A stretch of DNA of 64,000 nucleotides from Chaetomium olivaceum (Eukaryota; Ascomycota; Sordariomycetes; Sordariales; Chaetomiaceae), in assembly GCA_039881045.1 (NCBI GenBank), contig JAYWVB010000029.1, positions 186,001 to 250,000 of the forward strand, written 5' to 3'. The notes under the pieces were generated by a model. That model was not told the DNA's origin. It saw nothing but the letters and a program-made list of their open reading frames with translations, and made no database searches. Shown here piece after piece: positions 31,260 through 42,500 of this stretch (the stretch's first letter is position 1; each line of letters begins with the position of its first letter). Position numbers and translations under genes: made by a program.

Positions 31260-31870
31260 TGAATACACTGCGGGGCATGAATACGCTGCAAAGAAAATAA
31301 TCCGCAGAGATGACACGCTCCAAAGTTTGAATGGTGAATATGGTGAATACCTCGGTACAGAACATGCACGCTAACTGAAAGATCGACATGCTACAATGAT
31401 CGACCGCGCTTCCGCGCGTCCCTAACACTGGACTCTCCCCCAAATCGAACATACTCTGACAGTCTGACTAAACACCAGACATCCTTCGAAGACAGGGAAA
31501 CTTCAAAGGTCCCGAATGGACTCCGAACACACGCCTTCTGAGAGTGAATATGGATGGAGAATTGTATACGCCAGGCTGCAAGGCATAAATACGCTCCAAG
31601 AAAGAGGAATCAGGATCAAAGATTGACGCACTATAAGGCGTAAATACGCTCTAAGGGGCGAATACGATGCAAAGATCGACACGCTACAGAGATCAACACG
31701 CGACAATGATCGACTACGCTTTGCCGAATCACAACATCCCGAACATTGAGCTCTCCGCCAAATCGACCAGTCTGACTAAACCCTAAACATCCTTTGAAAA
31801 TCAGATAACTATGCTCTGAAGATCACGAATGAATCCTCTGAGGCTGAATACGCTCTGGTGAATCGATACG
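31260..31870 (+). repeat. Degenerate direct repeats around AATACGCT
   Basis: Two diverged copies of a block about 300 bp long, starting near 31381 and 31674. Shared pieces in the same order are GATCGACAYGCTACA, ACAATGATCGAC, the phrase CAGTCTGACTAAA and CTTCTGAG/CTCTGAGG followed by GAATA. Short units of the type RAATACGCTSY recur near 31269, 31588, 31642 and 31847. The copies are too diverged for a recent duplication. No reading frame or terminal repeats are seen. Confidence 0.55.
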
Positions 31871-31908
31871 CATCTGGAGCCTGTAGACCAAAGTGCCACA
31901 GCTGTAGA

Positions 31909-31914
31909 TATAAA
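31909..31914 (+). promoter_or_regulatory. TATA-box-like site
   Basis: TATAAA about 130 bases upstream of the ATG of the secreted-protein gene, with a CA/TC-rich leader between them. Confidence 0.5.
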
Positions 31915-32044
31915 CCGACGCCGCCCACATCTCAGTCAAGAGTATTTCTTTCATTGACCAAGCCAAACAGTTCCCGACATCACTGAAATTACTTTTCCGA
32001 TTTTACATTCAAGAAAGTCTTCGTCTTTGAAACATCTTTTGAAA

Positions 32045-32392
32045 ATGCACTACTCCAAGCTCATCGCCGCTGCCGCTTTCGTTCAAGGCACCCTTGCCGT
32101 CAAGGTCTTGACCTACACTGGCCGTGACTGCACCGGCGAGGTTCAGGATGTCAAGGTCGACAACAATGCAGCCTGTGACCCGTCAACCCAGCGATTCCAG
32201 TCCTACAAAGAAAACGGATGGGGAGAGAAGAACGGTCAGAGGATTGCGTTTTATAGCGAACCCGGATGCACTGCCGAAACATTCCTGTACGACACGTACT
32301 CGTACGATGGAGACTACTTCCATTCTAAGCAGTGCTACAACATCGACGGTCATTCCCCTTCGAAGTACGCTCAGGGTATGAGACTCTATTAG
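32045..32392 (+). CDS. Small secreted cysteine-containing protein
   Basis: 115-residue single-exon protein. The ATG at 32045 is chosen because it starts a clear signal peptide (MHYSKLIAAAAFVQGTLA, residues 1-18, likely cut after Ala18). The mature part of about 97 residues has four cysteines (GRDC, NAAC, EPGC, KQC), enough for two disulfides, and is rich in Tyr, Asp and Ser. This is the profile of effector-like or surface proteins of filamentous fungi. No known family is recognised. A TATA box, a CA-rich leader and highly biased codons suggest strong expression. It stands alone between the metabolite cluster and a gene-poor stretch. Confidence 0.78.
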   Translation: MHYSKLIAAAAFVQGTLAVKVLTYTGRDCTGEVQDVKVDNNAACDPSTQRFQSYKENGWGEKNGQRIAFYSEPGCTAETFLYDTYSYDGDYFHSKQCYNIDGHSPSKYAQGMRLY

Positions 32393-34130
32393 CCGGGTAT
32401 GTTGGTACTTTTGCTGCTCCACACACTACATGTGATTGAGACATGTTTTAACGAGGAAATAGGCATCGCGTATCTCACCTCCTCGCCCACCTCCTCGCCC
32501 ACATCACACGCGCCACCCACTACACTTGTGAGGCTTTCGAGCACGGACGCAAGAGGAGGGCGGACAAGACGACTGAGGCAGTAGAGCAAGCACGGCAACT
32601 GAGCGGGGGCGAGTTCTGGAAATTGATTAGTAGAGATGGACGGAGGGACGAGACAGGAGCAAGATTGGGAATGTAGGTAGATTTTGACAGAATCGAATAT
32701 ATCCTTTCTGGCACAGACTTGGAAAGAAGTAAGGAGATGACCAAGGATAGAAAGGTACCTAGATACCTTACCTACCCAGCAATTGCTCTGTCTCCAACCA
32801 TGTACCGAGCCATCGCCATCTAGACTGACGGACAGTCCAGTGGTCGGTCTGACAAGCCGGCGATACATAAGTGGCTGAAGATGGGACTGCGAGGGTTGGG
32901 GCAAGGTATATAGGTAGGTGAATCGCGTGAACGGTAATAACTTGAAATCCAGAGTGGAAACACCCCTCTCACGCCCTGGATCCGAGACCAGCAATGCGGG
33001 ATGGATTGGGTCAATCCCACCAAAACCCACATCAATCTCCGTCGCTGATACTCGACGTGCCAATCACACTGGCACTGGCCAGGCATGAACCGGTGGCTGC
33101 TCTTCCGCAGCGGTTTGTACGTACAACGGCGGCTAACTGAAGGTCATTCTACGCCGAGGGATGCAATCCGCAGGTTGGTCCATGTACCGATTCACACTGT
33201 TTATGCGTTCCATTAACATAGCAAAAAGCATCAGTGGATTCAATGTGAACAGTCCCATCTTGAGACTACATAAGACGGCGCGGGTATCCCCCGCCACGAC
33301 CTCAGCGTCTCCTGCTCCATATGACGAGCTGTCTGCAGCCGTGGCTGTAAGCGGTATCGGCAGGCCATCATTTCTGTTTTGCGACTAGGACGATGCGCCG
33401 CTCCATGGCCGGACTAACGCAGGTTGGATTTCAGCTCTCCTCAAATAAGGACCCGACCAAACACGATCTGTCAGATACTGGAAGCCCAGCGACCGAGGGA
33501 GTCGTTGGTCAATCTAGATTAGCACAGCGCTCTGTATGGAGTCTCATCTTTGATGCCTAAGAGACGGCCCGGAAGTTCCCAGCCATCCGCCGGTCACGCC
33601 TGCTTGACTCTGATTGTGACTCCTGCGTGATATTGATCTCCTACGCGTTCTTGTCCGCCATTCTCAGTGCTGAATGTTGGTGATTCGATGAACCGGAACC
33701 TCTAAGTTGGGCCGTTATGTTAGGCCGCGTGTCAAAAAGCCTCAAAGCTGAACCCAACCGAGCCCTACCTAACTAGATCCAGATCGATCTAGGCCAGTAT
33801 TAGAAAACTAGAGAGAGGATGAGAAGCTGTTGTGGTCTCAACTGGCTCGCGTTCTCGTCATTGGCCCTCGTAGATGTTTCCGCTTCTCTTCATTTGCCAA
33901 ACTTCAAACTCAAGGCCTGCACCAGAGGGGCGGGGGGGGTATGGGGAATAGACGTGATAGGGGCCGGTAATGCTGCCGTTGTTTCTCTCGTTCAAGCCTA
34001 AATTAGTTGAAATAGGACAGGGAACCTGCGCGTGATCGTCGCTAGCCATCCAACTTCTTTTTGTACTTCTTTCTGTGTCCGTCAAGTTTTCAAGGTCTCC
34101 CGAAACCAACCCCCCACACAAGCTCTCAAT
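32393..34130. other. Gene-poor region, nothing recognised
   Basis: About 1.7 kb. Some long open frames exist on the minus strand (about 32389-33063) but they show no family features and are rich in rare codons, so I do not call them. No transposon ends, tRNA or conserved motif was seen. Confidence 0.5.
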
Positions 34131-34769
34131 ATGGTGAGCCCCGGATCAAACAATCCCATCGGGATGATGTACCAGCAACAGTCGATGACGGTAAGCTCAA
34201 TCAAGCAGACTACTTGCAGAACCCCCAATCAGAATAATATCGTGGTACCCGTGACTGACAAACAACCTTCCCCACAGCCAACCCAAATCAAAAGCTTCCA
34301 AGAAGTCTATTCCCGCCTCGACACGCCCGAAGTACACGTGCAGGTAAAGCAAGAAGAGGACGGCCTCACGACCTTCTACTTCAACGCCAACGCCGACAAC
34401 GGGGGCTACATCTTCCAGACCCACAGCGCCGCGGCGGCAGCCTCGGTGCTGCACGTCGCTCAGCAGAAGGGCGTCGAGGTCGAGCAGGTGCACGTCGACA
34501 TCCTCGCCGTCAAGGCCAAGGCCCAGATCCAGTCGGCCGGCGGCGTCCCCGTCTATGCCGGCGCGGACGCCGGGGCGTACCTGGTCGACGCGGACGCCGG
34601 TCCCTTCCACGCGTCGCTTGGGCTTGCGGCCGATACCGAGGTGGGATGTAGGGACCAGTCTATTGGATGCAAGGTTCTGGGTTGCGGTGCTAGGGTTGGG
34701 AGGGTCTGTGAGATTTCGATTTTTGGAAACAGTATTGGTATTGACTGGGGGAAGTTTGGATTTGCATGA
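34131..34769 (+). CDS. Conserved hypothetical fungal protein
   Basis: ATG at 34131, immediately after a run typical of a leader. I infer one intron at 34191-34277 (GTAAGC donor, CCCCACAG acceptor); it is 87 bases and has no stop, so an unspliced reading also stays open. The spliced product has about 183 residues. The first half is polar (EVHVQVKQEEDGLTTFYFNA), then there is an Ala-rich helix region (SAAAAASVLHVAQQKG). The C-terminal 90 residues are Gly/Ala/Asp-rich and end in ISIFGNSIGIDWGKFGFA, a repetitive beta-like pattern seen in several uncharacterised ascomycete proteins. Function is unknown. It converges on the helicase gene, whose stop lies about 215 bp away. Confidence 0.65.
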   Translation: MVSPGSNNPIGMMYQQQSMTVSSIKQTTCRTPNQNNIVVPVTDKQPSPQPTQIKSFQEVYSRLDTPEVHVQVKQEEDGLTTFYFNANADNGGYIFQTHSAAAAASVLHVAQQKGVEVEQVHVDILAVKAKAQIQSAGGVPVYAGADAGAYLVDADAGPFHASLGLAADTEVGCRDQSIGCKVLGCGARVGRVCEISIFGNSIGIDWGKFGFA

Positions 34770-34983
34770 TGGAAGATCGATATGCCGGTGATGTTGTGAC
34801 CCAGGGTGGTAAGGACACTGGAATCAAAGATACCTAGGTAGGTACAATGCAGTATACCCCATCCAAAGGGAATAGTTACTCCCAAGACCCACCCGCGCCG
34901 CGTGGCCCGTAATTTCAAAAAGTGGTTATCCAGTGCTCAAGGGCGACGCTAACTTTGAGGAGCCACTGTCCTACACTAGACAA

Positions 34984-37900
34984 CTAAAGCAGCGCCCTTA
35001 GTTTCTAAGATCCATGTTAGTACCGGTCACCACAGTATGCAGCATTGGAACACTTACATGAAGACCCCCGAAACTGACATCCCCTTGACCTCCGTCGTGA
35101 GGGGATAGCAGTACGCGAGCAAGATGCTTTTTGGCGTTTTGTAGCTCGATTACTCGCTGGTGTTACCATTCAGTTAGACGCCCCTTTTTGGATTGATAGA
35201 TGATCCACGAACCTCCTCAAACGAGTCCCGGATATAGAACCGCACTGTCGTCACTCTCGTGTCTGGCCTATTCGATGGATCCGCGCAAGGGCTTGTTCTT
35301 CTAGTGTTGGGTTCCTATGGTTTCATCCAGGATCAGTTATGGGACCGGAAGTGCCCAAGCTGTATTAGGTTCACGACATACCAGTGAGGCTCCATCAGGT
35401 AAGCTCGCGAGGCCACCGTGAGGGTGAGGCTAGTAAAGAACTCAGTATCAGTGGCTGGCGGGGATTAAGGGTTACAAGGCAGCGTTTGTCTCTCACCCAA
35501 CGGCTCCGCACGCGAGTGTAAGTAGCATTACGCGAATGCCAGGATCTGCCTTGAATTTGTCGACGACCGACTGCCGTTCTTTTTGTGGCACACTCCCGTC
35601 GAACCGGATGCTCCGTAAGCCGGCTTTCTCGAGACCTTTCTCAACCACGTCAAGGGTCAGTCTCCAGGTGGAGAACACAACGCTGACATACAATCAATCA
35701 GTATGTTCATCTGAGAAAAGGGAAAGAACCTCGATTTTGATGACATGAGAAGGGAGATAGGTACGATACCATTTTACACCGGCTGGCACCGCGGTAATGT
35801 CCGTTACTAGAGCCTGAACCTTCGAGGGAAGAGCTGTGTGTGGCGCTGATGCTCCGTCGGACACCGTAGCGGGAACCTCTTCCATAACGCTATGGCTGAT
35901 AGAGACGGGTGCCACGAGACACGATGGTTTGTGGCCGCAGCCCAACACCTGCTTCGCTTTCTGCAGCTTCCGCATGCAGTCTCCGCAGGCAAAGCGCAAA
36001 CATTGAAAGAACTGAGGCTGCTGCCGCGGGGAAGACGTGTCGTGGCTGTTATCACCCAACAGAGAATCAGTCAGACTTGTGGTCGAGGAGCATTGCAGGC
36101 AGATGATAGAGCCCATGCCCCGTTGAATATTGAAAGCCTGTTGCGCGGCAGCGGTCCATTCGTCTGCCGAGGAGCTCTGTGTTGTACGGTTCTGCCGTGT
36201 GTGGTAATGAAGTCCGAGGTCGCAGATCAGCCGCAGGGATTCAATCTGCTGCAAAACGTTCACGTACACGCCCGCCCTTAATGATTCCGAGCTCGTGTGG
36301 AGGGCCTCGTCAATCTTGGTAATTGTCTGCTCTCTCACCTCGTCATACGCTGCCCTCTCCTCGCGGCTGAAGTCAACCGCACATGTGGTGTCTCTACGAG
36401 TTGGGAGGCTGATGGCGGACTTGGCTCGTTGTAGGAGGATGCAGGCGGAGAGACATTTCAGTCTGTTGGCGGCCTCTTCATCTTCCCCGGACTTCCAGAG
36501 CCGCGATATGTCCGCCTCGAATTGCTTTGGGTCGTCGTATGGGTAAACCCGGATGAATTTAAGCTGCGCGGCCAAATCTCTGAGCCGGTTTTGAATAGGC
36601 GTACCCGTCACCGCCCAACGGGAAACCGCAGCCAGCTCACAGGCCGCCCGGGCCATTCTGGAGTTGCCATTACGGATGAAGTGTGCTAAATCTCGTTAGC
36701 ACGTGAAACAGTCGGATACTCCAAGGCAAAAGACGACAGCAAACCTTCGTCCAAAATGATTCTCCGCCATCGTACCGAAAACAAGACAGAGCTTCCTAGA
36801 TGGTTGCCGGGTTTCCACTCCGCGGATACTGTATGGTATGTCGTCAAAACTATGTTGACGCCCTCGAGTTCGCTGACGTCTAAAAGTCTGGTCTTTCCAT
36901 GATGGCGCCGAAATTCCATGCCGCCGGACAAGACGTGCCTAATTGAGCAAGACAGTTATTGGAAGGGTAGTGGTTACCAATGACTAATTAGCACTTACTC
37001 CGATGACTGCTCCTCCCAAGTTCCAATTACTGGGATTGCTAAGTCAGTATAGAAAACTGCTTATATGTAAGCCGTGATCGAGGGTTCCTTACGAGGAGGT
37101 GGTATGACGATAAGCGTTGCTGAAACAAGACGTCTGGTTTCTTCATCACTTTCCAGGGCAGTGGTATCGGTCGAGCTACGGTCTAGGTCAGTGGCCACCA
37201 ACGCAATCATGGTCAGCGTTTTCCCGAGACCCATCGGATCGGCAACGATTCCACCGTAGAATGGAGGTGGCTCTTCGTTTTGATGCGCCCCGGAGACTCT
37301 GTTTAGAAAACTGAGATTGTGTTAGCTTCGGTCACTAAAGCGTTTCAAAAAGAAAAACAAGGCAAATATAAAAAACCTAGGTCATGATGACTTACTATTC
37401 TCCATGGTCAACATCAAGGTACTCCCAGAGGTCAGCTTGCTTCTCCCCAAAGGTCCACCCTCTTTCGCGACGAAGCATAAACGTTAGCGCTTGCTTTTGA
37501 TGCCTAGTAGCCATTCTGTTAGCGCAATTCCGGGGCAGTTTGCAACAATTCAGGGGTATGAAGCTACAGTACTTCTTCAATGCTGTACGAATCACAGCAG
37601 GCTGCTACGTTTCCTCAAGCTCGCTCTCGTTACTCAAGAGATCGAGTAAGTCAGATCGATCGGGAACATTCTCAAGCAAAAGGGATCTTGAAGACTGCCG
37701 GACGACGTCGGACACCATGGGACAGGAATCAATGTTATCAACCGAAAGTTTGTGAGGGTTGCAGTACTTGGTGTCTAGGTGAGTGTGACGAACGTCTTGA
37801 AGGTACAGTCCGTATTCTTGGAACCAGGTACCAATATCTTCGAAGAGATCCTCGGGGCCATAAATCGTGATGTCGAGAGTGCATGGTTGAAACAGCTGTG

Positions 37901-38821
37901 AGGCAACGCGGTTTGGTTTTCGTACCGTCGGCTCAGCGTCCAGTTTACAAATAGCAAACAATTGAATGCTGCTTTCCCCGAGGAGGTTTTGTATCATTTG
38001 TCCATGCTCATCGGCAATCCTTCCACTTCCCTCAGTGCCATTTGTGGTGGTGAACCGGTCCGATGACAGAATTTGGACTAGAAACGGGCCAGTGGCTGTT
38101 GCAAACATCTGTCTGTCACATTTCCCGGGGATTGATTGGATCTGCAGTGAGAGTTAAACTCGCCCATTTCAAGTCTTCTGTACTAAGGGGGCATTCTCAC
38201 CATTCCAAAACATACGAGCTTGGAGAGACTGGCATCCTTTTTCTCTGGCGCGGACACGGAGCTAGAATGTTTGGGCTCCCTGTCTGGCTCTTGAGCGTTG
38301 TAAACGGCCGTTGTGCATGAAACTGCCATAGCCACTGAGAGCGGAGGCAGAATATCCGGTGCGCCATAACCAGTCTGCGCTGGTTGGGCTCCAGGTTGCC
38401 GAACCCACGTTTGGTCATGTAAAAACGATGGCGCAACGCCATAGGGGAAAGTCCAGGGCGACAAAACTGGCTCAAAGCTTGGCGGTAGTGGTGAGGCTCC
38501 GGCAAGGTGATGGTAGCCAGATTGGCCTGGAAAGGGGGCGGGTGGGGAGGGCCGCAATATTTGTCCTCCTGGAGCAGAAGAAGAGCCAGCTAACGATGTA
38601 ATGGAAGTTGAGTTTGGAGCCCGTGGAAGGTGGTTGGTTACCGTTCTATAGTCTACCGACGGCTGGTACAAGTGATGGCTGCCCGGGACTAGCTCCGGTA
38701 GCCATGGGGGTGGTACCGGTGTGTTTGCATCAGTCACCGATTGCCAGGCATGTTGAGAGTCATTCAGGCGGCGTCGTTTTGAGGACTGGGCCCCATTTTG
38801 GACGTTTGCGGAGGTGTACAT
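34984..38821 (-). CDS. SNF2-family helicase, Rad5/Rad16-like, with a possible frameshift
   Basis: About ten exons. Exon 1 is 38821-38201 (proline-rich N-terminus). The following exons run to a last exon (KLRALL and stop) at 34984. Helicase motifs across exons: I GGIVADPMGLGKT, Ia-like VSATLIVIPP, II VRWRRIILDEAH, III AVTGTPIQNR, then a degenerate RING-like Cys segment (IICLQC...CGDCMRK...CGHKPSC), IV CVVFSTW, V LTLTVASRAYLMEPHW, VI EEQALARIHRIGQTR. The order N-terminal region, SNF2 half, RING, helicase C is that of Rad5/Rad16-type chromatin remodellers. Near 35251-35258, right after motif VI, one base seems missing: a stop follows, while the next frame continues with VTTVRFYIRDSFEE. The junction near 37530-37620 is also uncertain. 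The nuclear role is inferred. Confidence 0.8.
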
Positions 38822-39535
38822 TCAGGCTGCAGTCTGTCAACTTGGTCTCTGTGAGTCTCCTTTAGGTATTGAAAATGCAAGACACAGGGTGCGGAAGAGG
38901 CAGGATCAGAAGGTAGGTGTGTATCCCGGAACGACCGAGTCGACCAGGAACGCAAAATAAAGAAACCAAACCCAGGGGACGTGTAATCAGGGCTTAAGAA
39001 ACGCATACTACAGATTATTGCCTGCGAAAATTGCGAAACATCCAACAGTCCAATCGATAGCTGTTGGCAGAGCCTCGCCAGAGCCCAGTATGTTACATGG
39101 GAGGCTGGTCGCGAAACCTCCATGGGGCAAAGCAGCGACAGCTAAAGGGGCTAGCGAGAAAAGAGCCAACCACAGGATCTGCGGCAGTCCACGTTGCAGG
39201 TGGTGGTGGCGATGCCCTGGTTATTGACGCCCAATCGAATCTGTGCTGTTCGTAGGTACATGCTACTCGTACATACATGCATACGAAGGTACTTCGTATG
39301 TACCTCGCTACTTGACATTGGGTTTCACACTCCACGCGAGCTGCGCCTCGGTGTTGTCCCCGACTTTACGGTAACCGTGCTTCTTTGTTCATTGTTCCTC
39401 AACGTTAGGCTCCCATTTTCAACCTTGTGTTCAAACCTCGAAATTGACCCGTTACTCCTGATGTTCCCCGAGAACACCGAGTCTGGCCAAAGGAGTGCGT
39501 ATGTGTGTCGGTGTGTGCTAGCTCGAATCGCCAAA
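38822..39535. other. Divergent promoter region of helicase and NLR genes
   Basis: About 700 bp between the helicase and NLR genes, read away from each other. It contains a perfect 21-base palindrome at 39280-39300 (arms CATACGAAG and CTTCGTATG around GTA). No gene is seen. Confidence 0.5.
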
Positions 39536-42500
39536 ATGCCACTTGCACCAGTGGCCTCGTCACTGGCAAGGCAGATGGTGCATGCGGCGTTTGAGGAGCT
39601 CAAGCAAACAATCACCCCCCAAGATTCGCGCGACTTTCATAAGACAACACTACAGGACGTGAGGCAAGCTGCTCTCAACATTGAGGACCAACATGCTTCA
39701 AGGCAGTGTTTGCGCAACATGCGCCGGCTGATACCCCTCTTCCAGGGCCTGGAACACTATGCGAAAACCATGAGCGTTCTCTGCAACGGCACCCCTTTTC
39801 TCCCATGGGCCTGGTCGCCCATCACACTCATCTTGAGAATTGCCTGTGAACACGTCGAGGCGTTCGAACAGATTATGAAAGGATACTCGCGAATTGCGTC
39901 GGCGTTAAAGAGGTTCGAAATTCTGGACAAAGCCTTCTCCCGAGATGCAGAGTTCCAAAAAATCATGGCTGTCTTCTATGCGGACATACTTCAGTTCCAC
40001 AAGCACGCATACAAATTTGTGCGCCGAAACGGTTAGTTAGTGTTCCTAAATTCGCACTCGATATGGCGGTTCCGTAATTGATTCTCTTTTCAGGCTGGAA
40101 GCTGCTCTTTCTCACATCCTGGGGACGGTTTCAACGGCGGTTCGACAACATCCTGGAAGATATGGAACGACACGAAAAGCTGATCGACCTCGAAGCCAAC
40201 GCCTATGACATAGCAGAGGGGCGCCAGCTACGCCAGGATATCAGACTCTGGAGGGAGGAGAGCCTCGACAGAATTCGGCGAGTCGACGAAGAACATGCGG
40301 CAAAGCAGTACAAGGCTATCATGTCCTGGCTCAAGGCTGATGAATCAGACCAACTGGCTATATTCGAGTCCATTTCAGCCGAAGGCTCAAAACACCCCGG
40401 AACCTGCTGTAACGGGCTGTGCCCGAGGTGGGCCTCGGTAACCCTCGGCCAGCTCACGTACAAGCGCGATCCACCGAACCCCTGGATGAAGCTATTCCCA
40501 GTTGCCCCACAGCACACCGAACATTCTAGCAAGGCGCTCGGGCCACCGCACTCGCGATCATAAAGCAGCCACGAGCTGCCAGAGTCCCTCATCTTTCCTT
40601 TTCTTCTTCAAGCTTAGTGTTCTCGTAGAGTCGTCACCAGCTAGTTGCAATATACTCCTGGGACCGTTACACCTGCGGGTGGATCTTGAAAACGCCAAAA
40701 GTCCGTTCGTGGCTCCAGAATAGAAGAGAAACCCCAATGTTGTGGTTACAGGGCAGTCCCGGAACTGGAAAAAGTGTTTTGTCTGCCCAGCTCATCAACT
40801 ACATGAAGGTGGCCAAGATGTTCGTCATTCACCACTTCTTTACTGACTCATACCCAGCTTCAACTTCGTACGAGCAAATCCTGAGGTCCTTGCTACTCCA
40901 GCTGTTGCGCAAGGACAGTGATTTGGTTGCACATGTATACAACGAATGCGTCCTGGAGAAGAAGTCGCCGACTCTCTCCACCTTGGAGCACTTACTACAA
41001 GTCCTCCTGACCAGCTTGTCGAGTGAACCCTGTCAAACCGAACACATCTGGATTCTACTTGACGGCTTAGACGAGTGCGACACCGACAAACAAGCGAGAG
41101 TGATAAGTTTACTGAATCAGGTGGCCTCGAAGTCCTCCTCTTCGGAATCCACCATCTGCAAAGTCCTCGTCTCGAGCCGTCTCACGCGCATCTTAGCAAA
41201 GCGCCTGGGCAAAAAGCAAACCCTCTCACTTAGCGAAGAGAAGGCCGCGTTGACAGAAGCCATCAGACAATACGCATCACAAAGATTGCAATCACTGCAC
41301 CACAAGTTCTCGCAGCTGGACATTGGAGCCGACGAGCTTAGGGAGATCGAGCGCGGCGTCGCCCGAAAAGCTGACGGCAAGTCACATTTTCCAACTCTAC
41401 AAAATGCAAACACAGCTAACCTTTGTCAATCAGGCATGTTTCTCTATGCACGTCTGGTCCTTGACTACCTATCGACGAACATTTTCTACAGCGGAGAGGA
41501 AGTCAAGACGTCCATCGATCACCTGCCAGACAAATTATCAGACTTGTACGCTACCACCTACTCCCTGCATAACTTGCCTTTACCTCACAACCAAGCCACC
41601 GATTTTCAACGTTACTAACCCGCGCGTTACCTAGCTATTGTAGGATTCTCACCCAAATACTCGCTCATCTTGACGCCCGTTCCGTCGAACGAATAAAATG
41701 TATCCTTGGATGGGTTGCCTTTTCGAAACGGCCCTTGAAGAAGCTGGAGTTTCTGTCCGCCGTCTCATTCAGCGCCGGGGACCCCAACGTCACCCAACTC
41801 GCCCCCCAATACATCCTGGATATCTGTGAGCCCCTAGTTGAAGAGCGAGTCGACGCAACGTTGGCTTTTATCCACGTCTCCGTGAAAGAGTATGTACATA
41901 CATACCAGACCAGCCATCAGTTTCAGACTTAGGCCAAGGGAACTAACCTCATATCTCAGTTTTGTTCAAAGTCCGAGCAGTAACATAGCTATTCGTGAAG
42001 AAGAAGTCCTCCAGCAACATGCAGCAGCCACTCTCGCCTGTCTCATCTCCGGATTAGACGTGTTTAACGAAGGATACCCCGAACATTCGAGGGCCTTCCG
42101 GGTAATAAAGGGAATCCACGGTTTCCATGTCTACGCCACCGAGTACTGGGCAGAGTACCTTCTTTCAGAAGCCAGCAAGCATGGCGGAATAGGCTCGGAT
42201 ACTTGTGCCTTCCGACTCGCACGTCAGTTGGAAAAAAAAACTCGACACCCGGGTCCCGTCGGATATCCCGATCGGTAAGTCGGATCCTTGTGATTTAGAC
42301 CAGCGGTTACTGCTCCTTGCGCAATGCCAAACTCTTCAAAAAGACCACCAAACAACTTGAGCATGAGCTTCAAAGCGAGCAGAGTAAGTTGAGAAGCCTA
42401 CGGTCATGATTGCGCTCCCGTACCGTTTGAACTAACACTCTAGACGTGATAGGTTCTACACGACACCCTTCTGATCCTCCTGACGACATCTTGGTAATGT

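Larger units (their letters stand above)
30730..32044. other. Gene-free region with diverged repeats
   Basis: 1.3 kb between the megasynthase and the secreted-protein gene. No gene is seen on either strand. The middle is built from degenerate repeats (separate entry). The right end holds the promoter of the secreted-protein gene. Confidence 0.55.

Noticed and set aside
32389..33063. 224-residue open frame on the minus strand
   Set aside because: No conserved motif, poor codon bias, and it begins in the 3' region of the secreted-protein gene; it looks like a chance frame.
40408..40671. Insertion in the NLR gene read as an ordinary intron
   Set aside because: The left end has a GTAACG donor-like start, but the right end lacks an AG acceptor, and the flanking CCTGC duplication with inverted ends fits a transposon better.
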